A program made the position numbers and the translations under genes. 64,000 nt of DNA, taken from contig NZ_CP059902.1 in NCBI RefSeq assembly GCF_014127105.1, positions 2,575,001-2,639,000 on the forward strand, read 5' to 3'. This document shows positions 54,503 to 64,000 of the stretch, in pieces (position 1 is the first letter of the stretch; every line of letters starts with the position of its first letter). Below the pieces are notes generated by a model. It was not told where the DNA came from, ran no database searches, and was given only the letters and a program-made list of their open reading frames with translations. The stretch comes from Devosia sp. MC521 (GTDB lineage: Bacteria > Pseudomonadota > Alphaproteobacteria > Rhizobiales > Devosiaceae).

Positions 54503-56128
54503 TCAAACGTCGGGCAATTCGCGCAGTGGCGTATCATCGTGAAGCGGCACGGTCTGGCGCTCGATCATGCGATGTACCCTCGGCGGTTCTGCCAACTGGT
54601 GCAGGGCCCGCAAGGCCAGCGTATTTTCCGCATCAGCCTTTGTCCGGCGCATGTTGTGCCGCAAATAATCATCCCAGGTGGGCACGTGGTAGCTTTCCAC
54701 CCACAGATCGGGTTCCTGCAAATCGCGCAGCACCGCCCATTGCCGCGCCCCGTCACGAATGCGGATACGGCGACGATCAGCCATCAGTTCCAAAAACTTA
54801 GGGATGTCGTTCTGCGCGATACGATAGTCGATCATCACGAGGATCGGCCCAGAGCGTGGCCGCAGATCGAGCCGCAAAGCGGGCTCATTAAACGTGTCGA
54901 GCGGGTTGAGGTCGCGCGAGCTAAAGGCCGGCAACGGCAAGCGTAGTCCCACAGCGCCGCAAAACACCAAGACGAGAGCCGCGCACAACAGGGCCAGCTG
55001 CGGCCCGCCAATATCCGCGAACAGGCCCCAAACCCAGCTGCCCAAGGCCATGCCGCCAAATGTAGCGGTCTGGTAGAGCGCCAACGCCCGGCCAACCACC
55101 CAACGCGGGGTCGAGAGCTGCACCGACACATTGAACAGCGAAAGCGCGAGCACCCAGCAAGCCCCAGCCGGGATCAACACAGCATGGCTCAGCCACACCT
55201 CGCGACTGAGCCCTAAGCCAACACAGCACAAAGCGAAAATGGCACAGGCGATCCGCACGATCACCTCATTGCTGAAGCGCTCCCGCACGCGACCATTGAG
55301 GAATGCGCCACCGATAGCGCCGAATCCGAAGCAGCCGAGCAATGTGCCATACACAAAGGCCCCACCACCCACATAGTCATTGGCCACCGATGGCAGCAGC
55401 GCCAGAATGACCACAGCCGCTAGGCCAAAGAGAAAGCCGCGGAACAACACCGTCGTTAAATGCGGCGACAGCGACACATATCTGATGCCCGCATACATGG
55501 CCGAGCCGAATTTTTCGCGCGGCAACTGGCTTTTGACCCGCACCGGCTTCCACCGCCAAAGCGCAAAGATCAGGGCGATATAGGACACCGCATTGAGCGC
55601 AAATGCAGCAGCGGCACCGGCTGTCGCCACAATCAGCCCACCAACCGCAGGGCCAACGCTGCGCATGAGGTTGAAACCCATAGAGTTGAGCGTCACCGCA
55701 CCGGGCAGGTCTTCGCGCGGCACCACATCGCCCATCGAGGCCTGCCAGCTTGGATTAAACAGCGCCGTGCCGCACCCGATGAGGAAGGTGAAGCCGAGCA
55801 GTAGCCAAGGCGTCAACAGGCCAAAAACTGTCAGTATCGCCAGAAGGATAGAGACCACCATCAGACCGATCTGAGCGACCAGCATGACGATACGTCGATC
55901 GAAATTGTCAGCGAGAGCCCCGGCCGCGAGCGAAAACAGCATGATGGGAAGCGTCGTAGATGCCTGCACCAGCGCCACCATATTGTGGGAGCTCGACAGC
56001 GTGGTCATCATCCACCCGGCACCCACCGATTGCACCAATCCTCCCAGATTGGAAAACAGCGTTGCCAGCCACAGCATTCGGAATGTCTCATGCCGAAAGG
56101 GGGCCAACATCGATTTACGCTCAGACAT
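54503..56128 (-). CDS. MFS exporter (MFS_3 type) with C-terminal soluble domain
   Basis: The start is ATG 56128 with GGAG 6 bases upstream. The 541-residue protein has twelve TM helices in residues 1-410 (first: HETFRMLWLATLFSNLGGLV), of the enterobactin-exporter/MFS_3 type. Residues about 425-541 form a soluble domain with ILVMIDYRIAQNDIPKFLEL and LWVESYHVPTWDDYLRHNMR, similar to the tail of other MFS_3 proteins and to antibiotic-monooxygenase-like folds. It probably exports a siderophore, drug or metabolite. Confidence 0.88.
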   Translation of the reverse strand: MSERKSMLAPFRHETFRMLWLATLFSNLGGLVQSVGAGWMMTTLSSSHNMVALVQASTTLPIMLFSLAAGALADNFDRRIVMLVAQIGLMVVSILLAILTVFGLLTPWLLLGFTFLIGCGTALFNPSWQASMGDVVPREDLPGAVTLNSMGFNLMRSVGPAVGGLIVATAGAAAAFALNAVSYIALIFALWRWKPVRVKSQLPREKFGSAMYAGIRYVSLSPHLTTVLFRGFLFGLAAVVILALLPSVANDYVGGGAFVYGTLLGCFGFGAIGGAFLNGRVRERFSNEVIVRIACAIFALCCVGLGLSREVWLSHAVLIPAGACWVLALSLFNVSVQLSTPRWVVGRALALYQTATFGGMALGSWVWGLFADIGGPQLALLCAALVLVFCGAVGLRLPLPAFSSRDLNPLDTFNEPALRLDLRPRSGPILVMIDYRIAQNDIPKFLELMADRRRIRIRDGARQWAVLRDLQEPDLWVESYHVPTWDDYLRHNMRRTKADAENTLALRALHQLAEPPRVHRMIERQTVPLHDDTPLRELPDV

Positions 56129-56395
56129 TACAGCTCCGAAGTATAGCACGGCGCAAAAGTGACGCGCCGCGCTCCCCTACGATAGGCCGAGTTGGTTCAC
56201 GCCGTCCTACCGATTCTCACTCTGGACCCAACGAAACTACAAAGTCTCGAGTTCACACCCGACAGACCAGAATAAGTTCTTGCCCGGCAGTTTTTACCGC
56301 CACCCCGAGTTGCTCCCAATGCGCGTCTGATTTCATTCAAAAATATCCGGCACGCCCATTGCATGGCTTATGGCAGAAGCTCGGGAGACACCCAC

Positions 56396-57508
56396 ATGGT
56401 CACCGTTACAGCGACTACCCCCTACTCGGCCTATCGCGATTACCGCGCCAGTACTGAACAGCCAGCCACCGCCGCGACAGAGCGTCAAGAAGCCGAAAGC
56501 ACTGTCGATCGGCCTGCCACGACGATTACCTTATCTGCCGAGGCGCAGGCCGCCTTAGCGGAGCGCGACTACGCCACCATCGTCAAAGACGCCGAGAGTA
56601 AACTCCTCACCCTCCTCACCGAGGCTCGCCGCTCCTCTCCCCTTCAAAACGGCAGTCTCGCGCTCGACTTATCCTCGCTCGATAATCGAGAGTTATTCTC
56701 CATGGCCAATGACGACCCGTTCAACTCTGAGGAGAAGCAAGCGGCAGGTTTGGAGATGGAGCGGCGCTTTCGGGCCGCACTGGCAGGTCCTGCTGCCATT
56801 GCCAAGGTAACGGGCAGTTATCTGGCGCTTTATCAAACCGCTGCCAACTATCTATCCTCTCTAGGCACAGAAGAGAAAAGCTCCGCAGATTGGCAAGCGG
56901 GGCGCGATGCTGTCCTCAAAGGCATTGAGAGCCTAAAGCTCACGCCCGGCACGCTCCCTGCGCCTGATAGTGCCGATCCGGTGCGCGCCTATCTTGCCCT
57001 CAGCGAAACGCCTGAGACCACCACAACGCCGATTGCCAACCTCGCTTCTAACGCCCGCGCAGCGCTTGATCAGCTCTACGCCCAGGCCGACGCCAATGGC
57101 AAATTTCCGAGCTTTAATCGCCAGACTAAAATCGGCCAATATATTGATGTATCAGCGTTTTCTAGCCGAACACTGTCGTCAATGGTCATCAATAAGGATG
57201 CGCTTTCTACGTCTGAAGAGGCATTCGCCGCTAAAACTGTGCTGGCCGCACGGAGCGGCGCGACGCTCTCCGAGAGCTTTTCGAGTGCCAGCAGCTCTGG
57301 CGACCCTACCGCCTTCAGCCGCAATATTATTGCCGCTTACTCATCATTGAGCGCCGAAGAGCGGCTGGCAGTCGGCTGGAGCGACAAGCTCTATCAGGCC
57401 GCGGTACAAAGCTATGCCTCAACCACAAAGATCATGAACACTTTAAACCAAACGGCCGGCTCTACCGCTTCCGATAGGCCGACCGTTTTGTCATTCTTGG
57501 GCCGCTAG
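56396..57508 (+). CDS. Unknown 370-aa Ala/Ser/Thr-rich protein
   Basis: The start ATG 56396 has GGGAG 8 bases upstream. There is no signal peptide and no TM helix. Residues 1-50 are disordered (MVTVTATTPYSAYRDYRAST), then TTITLSAEAQAALAERDYAT (about 43-62) opens a helical protein with many SS and SL pairs and repeated 'LSS-D' segments. Composition and the soluble N-terminus recall proteins exported without cleavage, such as flagellar or type I substrates, but I see no proof. The gene is separated from aspartate aminotransferase by 4 bases, in convergent orientation. Confidence 0.7.
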   Translation: MVTVTATTPYSAYRDYRASTEQPATAATERQEAESTVDRPATTITLSAEAQAALAERDYATIVKDAESKLLTLLTEARRSSPLQNGSLALDLSSLDNRELFSMANDDPFNSEEKQAAGLEMERRFRAALAGPAAIAKVTGSYLALYQTAANYLSSLGTEEKSSADWQAGRDAVLKGIESLKLTPGTLPAPDSADPVRAYLALSETPETTTTPIANLASNARAALDQLYAQADANGKFPSFNRQTKIGQYIDVSAFSSRTLSSMVINKDALSTSEEAFAAKTVLAARSGATLSESFSSASSSGDPTAFSRNIIAAYSSLSAEERLAVGWSDKLYQAAVQSYASTTKIMNTLNQTAGSTASDRPTVLSFLGR

Positions 57509-57512
57509 TGGC

Positions 57513-58796
<1,284 letters not shown>

Positions 58797-58974
58797 TTAC
58801 GCTGCTGCCAAAGCCATTTTTGTCTAGAGCACCCGCTCGCGTTCACGACTTCGTTCTCGCCTTTGCCACAGTTTCGCCCCCAACAAATCGCCACTTGCCC
58901 CAATCACCCCCTACTCACACCGCAATCTCATGGTGAATTGAGTACAGTTCAGTAAAGTGTAAGACGTCGATCCC

Positions 58975-59268
58975 ATGCAAAAGTCCGCGTCCCCCAAGTC
59001 GAAGAACCGTCGTGTTTTCACGCTTGCCGGCATCTCCTTGCTCTCCTTAGCTGCTATCGCAGCCGTCACAGTCTCGGGTGTCTCACCCGCCAACTTGGCC
59101 CAACAGGCAGACACTCAGATCGCTGTGTTCCTCATTCCAGTCGCGCTTCTCATGGCCGTGATGCTTTATGAAGCAGCTCGCTTCGTCATGGCCGGCCCCC
59201 TTCCAGCGCGCGTCACGGCCCCCAAGCGTCCAGCGCGACGCACCAATTGGGCCGATAGCGACCGCTAA
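58975..59268 (+). CDS. Small two-TM membrane protein
   Basis: The 97-residue product has a basic N-terminus (MQKSASPKSKNRRVFTL), hydrophobic helices at about 16-37 and 48-70, and a basic tail ending RRTNWADSDR. No family is recognised. The ribosome site is weak. A terminator follows directly, which supports a real transcript. Confidence 0.7.
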   Translation: MQKSASPKSKNRRVFTLAGISLLSLAAIAAVTVSGVSPANLAQQADTQIAVFLIPVALLMAVMLYEAARFVMAGPLPARVTAPKRPARRTNWADSDR

Positions 59269-59294
59269 CCCTCCCCCTGACCTCCCAAGACTTC

Positions 59295-59322
59295 AAGGAC
59301 GGCCCCCCGGCCTTTTTTTTTA
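59295..59322 (+). terminator. Intrinsic terminator after the two-TM gene
   Basis: AAGGACGG / CCGGCCTT (one mismatch) with loop CCCC is followed by TTTTTTTTATTTG. Confidence 0.85.
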
Positions 59323-59412
59323 TTTGAGTGCGATCAAACCAAGCTGCACCTGCGCGATTGCCATTTGCACCAACGCCTGCCCGGCCCCACACTCAACCGT
59401 AACGCCCTGCGT

Positions 59413-59450
59413 CTCCCTCCCCCTTGCGGGGAGGGATTAAGGGTGGGGGT
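59413..59450. repeat. Palindromic intergenic repeat, type 2 (copy 4)
   Basis: CTCCCTCCCCCTTGCGGGGA followed by GGGATTAAGGGTGGGGGT; the arms CCCTCCCC and GGGGAGGG form the core hairpin. Confidence 0.75.
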
Positions 59451-59567
59451 CCGTAAAGAAACACAGTTCTCCCCGCCCCACCACTCAGCGAGACCGCCGA
59501 ATGGGGGCCTATTGCATTTGTATGGCAGTCAACTACCGTCGTCTCACCTCTCACGAACGACATAACT

Positions 59568-60794
59568 ATGACCCAACTGCCACTCGATCCTGCCCGCGTC
59601 CGCGCGTTGTTCCCCGCCTTCTCCGAGCCTAGCTTGCAAGGTCAGGCCTTCTTTGAAAACGCAGGCGGTTCCTACACCGCCAAGCACACGCTGGATCTGC
59701 TGGATCGCTACTATCGCCAAACCAAGGTGCAGCCCTATGGCACCAGCCCGGCGTCAATCGCCGCGGGCAAGGCCATGGACCATGCCTATGAGCGGATCGC
59801 ACAAGCGCTCAATGTTTCCGCCGATTGGATCCATTTCGGTCCATCCACCTCGGCCAACACCTATGTGCTCGGCAATACCTTTGGGCAGTTTCTCAATCCC
59901 GGCGATGCCATCATCGTCACCAATCAGGACCACGAAGCCAATACCGGCGCATGGCGTCGCCTTGAGACGCTCGGCATCGAAGTGCGCGAATGGGCCGTCG
60001 ACGAAACCGGTCGCCTCAACCTCTCCGACCTCGACGCGCTACTCGACGGAAAAGTAAAACTCGTCGCCGCGCCGCACTGCTCCAACATTGTTGCGCACAT
60101 CAATCCGGTCGCAGAGATCGCCGCGCGCGCCCACGCGGTTGGCGCGTATTGCGCCATTGACGGCGTCAGCTACACCCCACACGGCCTACCCGATCTCGTC
60201 GCCCTGGGCGCAGACATCTATCTGTTCTCAGCGTACAAGGTTTATGGCCCCCATCAGGGCATCATGGCCATTCGCCCGGCTCTCGCCGAAAAGCTTCCCA
60301 ATCAGGGCCATTTCTTCAACGATATCAAACCGCGCTATCGCCTGACCCCTGCCGGTCCCGATCACGCTCAAATCGCCGCCTGCGCGGGCGTTGCCGACTA
60401 CCTCGAAGAAGTCGGCAATATGGTCTCCGGCACAATTGCTGGCGAAAACGCCTTCAGCCGCGCCCATACGGCCATGCGCAATCAGGAAATCGCTCTCGCC
60501 GCGCCGCTCCTCGAATATCTGCGCTCGCGCAATGACATTCGCCTTCTCGGTCCTGACGATCCGGTCGAGCGCGCGCCAACCATCGCCTTCGCCCACGCCG
60601 ACGCTGCCGTCGCCGTCGCCCAGCGTCTCACCAAACACGGCCTCATGGTCGGCGGCAGCCATTTCTACAGCTACCGCCTTCTTAAAGCCTTGGGCATTGA
60701 TCCCGATCATGGTGTTGTGCGTCTCTCCTTCGTCCACTACACCACGCCCGACGAAATCCAGCAGGCCATCAAAGCGCTCGACGCCGAGCTCTAG
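59568..60794 (+). CDS. Cysteine desulfurase-like protein (class V aminotransferase)
   Basis: The 408-residue PLP protein belongs to the SufS-related 'cysteine desulfurase-like' group. It contains IVTNQDHEANTGAWRRLE, LVAAPHCSNIVAHINPV, AIDGVSYTPHGLPDLVALGA and the cofactor lysine in FSAYKVYGPHQG. A catalytic Cys like that of SufS is not evident, so the reaction may be another lyase or aminotransferase step. The start is ATG 59568. No Fe-S assembly genes are near. Confidence 0.87.
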   Translation: MTQLPLDPARVRALFPAFSEPSLQGQAFFENAGGSYTAKHTLDLLDRYYRQTKVQPYGTSPASIAAGKAMDHAYERIAQALNVSADWIHFGPSTSANTYVLGNTFGQFLNPGDAIIVTNQDHEANTGAWRRLETLGIEVREWAVDETGRLNLSDLDALLDGKVKLVAAPHCSNIVAHINPVAEIAARAHAVGAYCAIDGVSYTPHGLPDLVALGADIYLFSAYKVYGPHQGIMAIRPALAEKLPNQGHFFNDIKPRYRLTPAGPDHAQIAACAGVADYLEEVGNMVSGTIAGENAFSRAHTAMRNQEIALAAPLLEYLRSRNDIRLLGPDDPVERAPTIAFAHADAAVAVAQRLTKHGLMVGGSHFYSYRLLKALGIDPDHGVVRLSFVHYTTPDEIQQAIKALDAEL

Positions 60795-60817
60795 GCCGCT
60801 GCCGTATGCCCCCTTCT

Positions 60818-60848
60818 AAAAGGGCCATCACTGGCCCTTTTTCTTTGC
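60818..60848 (+). terminator. Intrinsic terminator directly upstream of the EamA gene
   Basis: The perfect 10-bp stem AAAAGGGCCA / TGGCCCTTTT with loop TCAC is followed by TCTTTG. The EamA start codon lies 16 bases beyond the stem. Confidence 0.92.
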
Positions 60849-60856
60849 GAGTAATC

Positions 60857-61762
60857 ATGTCCCGCCCCATCGCTACCTTGATGCTTCTCATCTGCACCAT
60901 GTTCTGGGGCTTCGCCTTTATTGCGCAAAAGTCGGCCATGGACATGATGGGGCCGCTGACCTTCGCAGGCGTGCGCTACATTTTGGGCGGTCTGCTCATC
61001 CTGCCGCTGGCGATCTGGGAATATCGCCGCAAAGCCCCAAAGCTCACCGCCAAACACTGGATGTTCATCCTGACCATGAGCTGCGCCTTCTTCTTCGGCT
61101 CATGGCTCCAACAGGCCGGTTTGAGAACCACGACCGCCACCAACGGCGGCTTCCTCACCGGGCTCTACGTTTTCTTCGTGCCGATCTTGGTCTTCGTCCT
61201 GTTCCGTACGAAACCCCACCCGATCCTCTATGCCGCTGTTCCGACAGCACTTATCGGCATCTACTTCCTGAACGGTGGCGGCCTCGACAGCTTTAATTCA
61301 GGCGATTGGACAATTGTAGGCAGCGCAGTGTTCTGGGCGGTACATGTGATCCTTCTGGGTCACTGCGCTCGCATCACGGGCCTACCCATCTTTGTTTCGG
61401 CCGTCAGCTTCCTCTTCGCGGGCGTCATCGCCTCTGGTATTGCACTGGGCACAGAAGCTCCTTCCCTCCAGGCGATCAGTGCTGGCTGGGTCGAAATCGC
61501 CTATGCCGCCATTTGCTCGACAGCCATTGGCTTCACCTTCCAGGCCATCGGCCAGCAGCACGTGCCACCGGCCAATGCTGCAATCATTCTCTCGGCTGAA
61601 AGTCTGTTCGCGGCCTTGGGCGGCGCACTACTCTTGGGCGAGCGCCTGCCGACAGTAGGCTACTTCGGCGCCGCCTTGCTCTTCGCCGCGATCATTCTAG
61701 TTGAAGCACTGCCCCCGCTCTGGAACCGGCGCAAGGCGCACATCGAGCGGACGACCAACTAG
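60857..61762 (+). CDS. EamA/DMT-family transporter
   Basis: The start ATG 60857 (MSRPIATLMLLICTMFWGFA) gives 301 residues with ten hydrophobic helices in two EamA repeats (FWGFAFIAQKSAMDMMGPLT in the first and SAVFWAVHVILLGHCARITG in the second), as in drug/metabolite transporters. The ribosome site is weak (GCGAG). The terminator of the desulfurase-like gene is 16 bases upstream, so transcription must read through or start inside the hairpin. Confidence 0.9.
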   Translation: MSRPIATLMLLICTMFWGFAFIAQKSAMDMMGPLTFAGVRYILGGLLILPLAIWEYRRKAPKLTAKHWMFILTMSCAFFFGSWLQQAGLRTTTATNGGFLTGLYVFFVPILVFVLFRTKPHPILYAAVPTALIGIYFLNGGGLDSFNSGDWTIVGSAVFWAVHVILLGHCARITGLPIFVSAVSFLFAGVIASGIALGTEAPSLQAISAGWVEIAYAAICSTAIGFTFQAIGQQHVPPANAAIILSAESLFAALGGALLLGERLPTVGYFGAALLFAAIILVEALPPLWNRRKAHIERTTN

Positions 61763-61786
61763 GCTGCATTCGCTCTCGCTGAACGA

Positions 61787-61825
61787 CCTCCCTCCCCTTG
61801 AAAGGGGAGGGATTGAGGGTGGGGT
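61787..61825. repeat. Palindromic intergenic repeat, type 2 (copy 5)
   Basis: CCTCCCTCCCCTTGAAAGGG followed by GAGGGATTGAGGGTGGGGT. The hairpin CCCTCCCCTT / AAGGGGAGGG is perfect. It sits between two convergent genes. Confidence 0.8.
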
Positions 61826-61845
61826 GCCTCATAAAGAACAAGACC

Positions 61846-62238
61846 CTACCCGTTATAGCGATACATCTCGTAAGACTTGCAAAACACCGCCAGCACACAG
61901 CCTTGCAGCGTGATCTGGTTCTCGTTCACCTGCGTGATCGTGCCTGCCGCCTTGTGGCCATAGAGGTTGAGTTGCCCCTTCCATTCGCCCGGACGCGTTT
62001 GCGTGGCCTCGTTGATAATCAGCTGGTTGAGATAGGGGATATTCTCCGGCTGCTGTTCAGCACCATTACCCAGCCAGATCAATCGAACACAGAGTTGAGT
62101 GCCATCGCCACACATCGTCGCCTCATAGCGACTGTCGCGCATTTCAATTTCCCACGTGCCGACCGGCGACGCAAAAGCAGCGGTGGCCGCAGCAAGCGCA
62201 AGGCCAGCACCCAAGGCGTATCGAGCAAATCGGTTCAT
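61846..62238 (-). CDS. DUF2147-like exported protein
   Basis: The start ATG 62238 has GGAGTG upstream. The 130-residue product has a signal peptide (ending AFA-SP) and a lipocalin-like mature part: VGTWEIEMRDSRYEATMCGD then LCVRLIWLG, the DUF2147 pattern, with NLYGHKAAGTITQV. Four Cys residues suggest disulfides. Its role is unknown. Confidence 0.8.
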   Translation of the reverse strand: MNRFARYALGAGLALAAATAAFASPVGTWEIEMRDSRYEATMCGDGTQLCVRLIWLGNGAEQQPENIPYLNQLIINEATQTRPGEWKGQLNLYGHKAAGTITQVNENQITLQGCVLAVFCKSYEMYRYNG

Positions 62239-62330
62239 CTCACACTCCAAAATCGTTGGCTTAGCTCTAGTGCGCCACGGCTGAACTGAAACTGAACATC
62301 TGGGAAATTGATCTCGTTCCCCTCAGCCCG

Positions 62331-62792
62331 CTACTCACTTGGCCGGTCCAGCCCCATGGTGATCGTCACACAGGGCGAGCCCAACTCGCTACCCGGCTCA
62401 TTGTAGAGCTCGACCCAGCCGCGACGGAGATAGAATTGACGCGCCCTGTCGTTAAATTCGCGCACTTCCAGCCGACGCGCCCCACGCCGTTCGGCATCTG
62501 ACATCATCAGCCGCCCCACTCCGGTCCCCAGATGGTTGACCGCAACATGGATGGCATGGAGAAACCCGTCTTCAAGGTGATACACGCCAACAAGCGCCCC
62601 GTCCCGCTCCGCCACGGTGAACTTGGTCCAATACTGGCGAGCATAGCTATCCCCCGGACGTCCAAGCAAAAACGTCTGGCGCGAGGTCACACTCACATGC
62701 GGCCCCCAGTGGGCGATCCACGAGCGGAAGAATAATTTGTACAAGTCCGGAAGGTCATCCTCCCGCGCCGCCCGTAAAATCAGCCTCTCCAT
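62331..62792 (-). CDS. GNAT family N-acetyltransferase
   Basis: I chose ATG 62792 with GGGAG at spacing 5 over ATG 62807. The 153-residue protein has LRAAREDDLPDLYKLFFRSW at the N-terminus, the acetyl-CoA loop in HLGTGVGRLMMSDAERRG (motif A) and RQFYLRRGWVELY (motif B). The acceptor is unknown. It is divergent from tdk with about 100 bp between. Confidence 0.9.
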   Translation of the reverse strand: MERLILRAAREDDLPDLYKLFFRSWIAHWGPHVSVTSRQTFLLGRPGDSYARQYWTKFTVAERDGALVGVYHLEDGFLHAIHVAVNHLGTGVGRLMMSDAERRGARRLEVREFNDRARQFYLRRGWVELYNEPGSELGSPCVTITMGLDRPSE

Positions 62793-62893
62793 CGCTCTCC
62801 CATTCACCTGTTGAAGCCAGCACTCTTAGGCTTTCGCCCAGCCGCCCTGAGGTCTATCGCTATCCCAATCAGGGCCGCAGCAGGACTCGAAAC

Positions 62894-63487
62894 ATGGCTA
62901 AGCTTTATTTCTCCTATGCGGCGATGAATGCGGGCAAGTCTACCCTCCTCTTGCAGGCGGCGTATAACTACCGTGAACGCGGCATGAATCCGCTGCTCTA
63001 CACATCCGCACTTTATGCCGATGGCGGCGAAGGCTTGATCTCGTCCCGCATCGGCATTTCCGAACCTGCTCAGCTCTACGCTGCGCAGGACGATGTCTAC
63101 CAATCGGTCAAAGATCAGCACGAAGCGGCCAAAGTCGATTGCGTCTTCGTCGATGAAGCGCAATTCCTGACCCGCGATCAAGTTTGGCAGTTGGCGCGGG
63201 TCTCGGACCGGCTGAAAATCCCGGTCATGTGCTATGGCCTGCGCACCGATTTCCAAGGCAAGCTTTTCCCCGGCTCGATGGAGCTGCTCGCCATCGCCGA
63301 TATCCTGCGCGAAATCCGCACCATTTGCACCTGCGGCGCCAAGGCGACCATGGTCGTGCGCCAGGACATGTCCGGCCGCGTCCTCACCGCAGGCGACCAA
63401 GTGTCTATTGAAAAATCTGTCTATCTCTCCTTATGTCGTAAGCATTGGGAGGAAGCCGTCGGCCGTTGGCCGCCTAAAGGTCCTTAA
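62894..63487 (+). CDS. tdk: Thymidine kinase
   Basis: The 197-residue protein is a type II thymidine kinase. It has the P-loop in YFSYAAMNAGKSTLLLQA, VDEAQFLTRDQVWQL (Walker B, catalytic Glu), CYGLRTDFQGKLF and the lasso zinc Cys residues in ICTCGAKAT and SLCRKHW. It salvages thymidine. The next gene begins 4 bases after its stop, so the two are probably cotranscribed. Confidence 0.97.
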   Translation: MAKLYFSYAAMNAGKSTLLLQAAYNYRERGMNPLLYTSALYADGGEGLISSRIGISEPAQLYAAQDDVYQSVKDQHEAAKVDCVFVDEAQFLTRDQVWQLARVSDRLKIPVMCYGLRTDFQGKLFPGSMELLAIADILREIRTICTCGAKATMVVRQDMSGRVLTAGDQVSIEKSVYLSLCRKHWEEAVGRWPPKGP

Positions 63488-63491
63488 GAAT

Positions 63492-63881
63492 ATGAATGAC
63501 TCTGCCACTCAGCCTACGGGAACGCTCACAATCCGCACTTTGGCCATGCCAGCGGATACTAATCCTGCTGGCGATATTTTCGGCGGATGGGTCATGAGCC
63601 AAATGGACATTGCCGGTGCTATCGCCGCGGTCGAGCGGGTCCGCGGACGCGTCGTGACTGTTGCTGTCGAAGCGATGACATTTATTGCGCCAATCAAGGT
63701 CGGCGATGTCCTGTGCGTCTACTCCACAGTCGAACGCGTTGGCCGCACCTCGATCACAATCGCGCTGGAAGCATGGGTGCGCCGCGAACGCCACGAAGAC
63801 CGCCAGAAGGTCACCGAAGCGCGCTTTGTCTATGTCGCACTCGATGAAAATGGCGAGAAGCGCGCCATTCCTGCTGAATAA
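63492..63881 (+). CDS. Acyl-CoA thioesterase (YciA-like hotdog)
   Basis: The start ATG 63492 (MNDSATQPTGTLTIRTLAMP) gives 129 residues of a single hotdog fold, with ADTNPAGDIFGGWVMSQMDI (catalytic Asp/Asn region) and AVEAMTFIAPIKVGDVLCVY. YciA-type enzymes hydrolyse short to medium acyl-CoAs. It lies 4 bases after tdk. Confidence 0.92.
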   Translation: MNDSATQPTGTLTIRTLAMPADTNPAGDIFGGWVMSQMDIAGAIAAVERVRGRVVTVAVEAMTFIAPIKVGDVLCVYSTVERVGRTSITIALEAWVRRERHEDRQKVTEARFVYVALDENGEKRAIPAE

Positions 63882-63949
63882 TCAAAGCCATGAAACGCTG
63901 CGAAAGTGCCGTTTCACGGTTTCTGGCTTGCGGGCTGGGTTCTGATGGA

Positions 63950-64000
63950 ATGAAACCCATCTCAACCCGGCTCGCTGGCATCCTTCCCGCTTTTCTACTC
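63950..64000 (+). CDS. Possible start of an exported protein, cut by the window edge
   Basis: ATG 63950 opens a frame of 17 codons to the edge: MKPISTRLAGILPAFLL, which looks like the beginning of a signal peptide. A hairpin TGAAACG / CGTTTCA (63892-63917) lies between it and the thioesterase stop. Too little is visible to say more. Confidence 0.4.
   Translation, partial: MKPISTRLAGILPAFLL

Overview
This 64 kb window is a chromosomal segment of an alphaproteobacterium. The gene set points to the Hyphomicrobiales, and a Devosia-like lineage is my best guess: an ohrR/ohr pair, dnaG followed by rpoD, trxB next to an LsrB/VtlR-like LysR gene, alpha-type palindromic intergenic repeats, and small RNAs with CCUCCUCCC loops. 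That placement is inference from gene content. I see no rRNA, tRNA, insertion sequence, prophage or CRISPR array. Long open frames opposite rpoD, carB and other genes are by-products of high GC3 codon use.

Left part (1-17.5 kb): the edge of a TauE/SafE exporter and a YjbQ-family gene, then a very unusual Ala/Pro/Asn-rich OmpA-domain envelope protein, small membrane and envelope proteins, a luciferase-like oxidoreductase and a six-TM chemoreceptor. A minus-strand block follows: a small conserved protein, HlyU-like, DUF2442, rpoD and dnaG. After it come a 36-codon membrane ORF, an HdeD-like gene, an MFS exporter, a membrane diguanylate cyclase and a GatB/YqeY protein.

Middle part (17.7-45 kb): carA, a GT32 glycosyltransferase, a zinc metallopeptidase, a divergent hexuronate pair (fructuronate reductase and KDG kinase) with a candidate operator between them, a PrlF/YhaV toxin-antitoxin module with nested palindromes, a secreted RNase T2 and a Tat-exported 2',3'-cyclic-nucleotide phosphodiesterase/3'-nucleotidase. 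RNase T2 makes 2',3'-cyclic ends, so these last two could act in sequence to scavenge RNA in the periplasm. Then follow ohrR/ohr, motA-motB, a YghU-type GST, an rRNA methyltransferase-like gene, CsbD, a lone receiver, a PQQ sugar dehydrogenase, a lipid kinase/metallophosphoesterase pair, a SatD-family operon preceded by three GAAC/GTTC palindromes, and carB (21 kb from carA) behind three consecutive leader hairpins.

Right part (43-64 kb): an acetyltransferase/flippase pair, threonine aldolase, a TPR-methyltransferase, cspA, greA, trxB-lysR and a HAD hydrolase. A 1.2 kb gene-free stretch (53.26-54.50 kb) then carries three, probably four, tandem plus-strand small RNAs. Their hairpin loops expose CCTCCTCCC (anti-Shine-Dalgarno) and each ends in a strong intrinsic terminator; three are preceded by a shared 14-bp box. 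This is the most interesting system in the window. Beyond it lie an MFS exporter with a C-terminal extra domain, an unknown 370-aa protein, aspartate aminotransferase, a desulfurase-like enzyme, an EamA transporter, thymidine kinase and an acyl-CoA thioesterase.

Two families of short palindromic repeats are scattered between genes. Intrinsic terminators also sit directly in front of three start codons, which suggests readthrough control.
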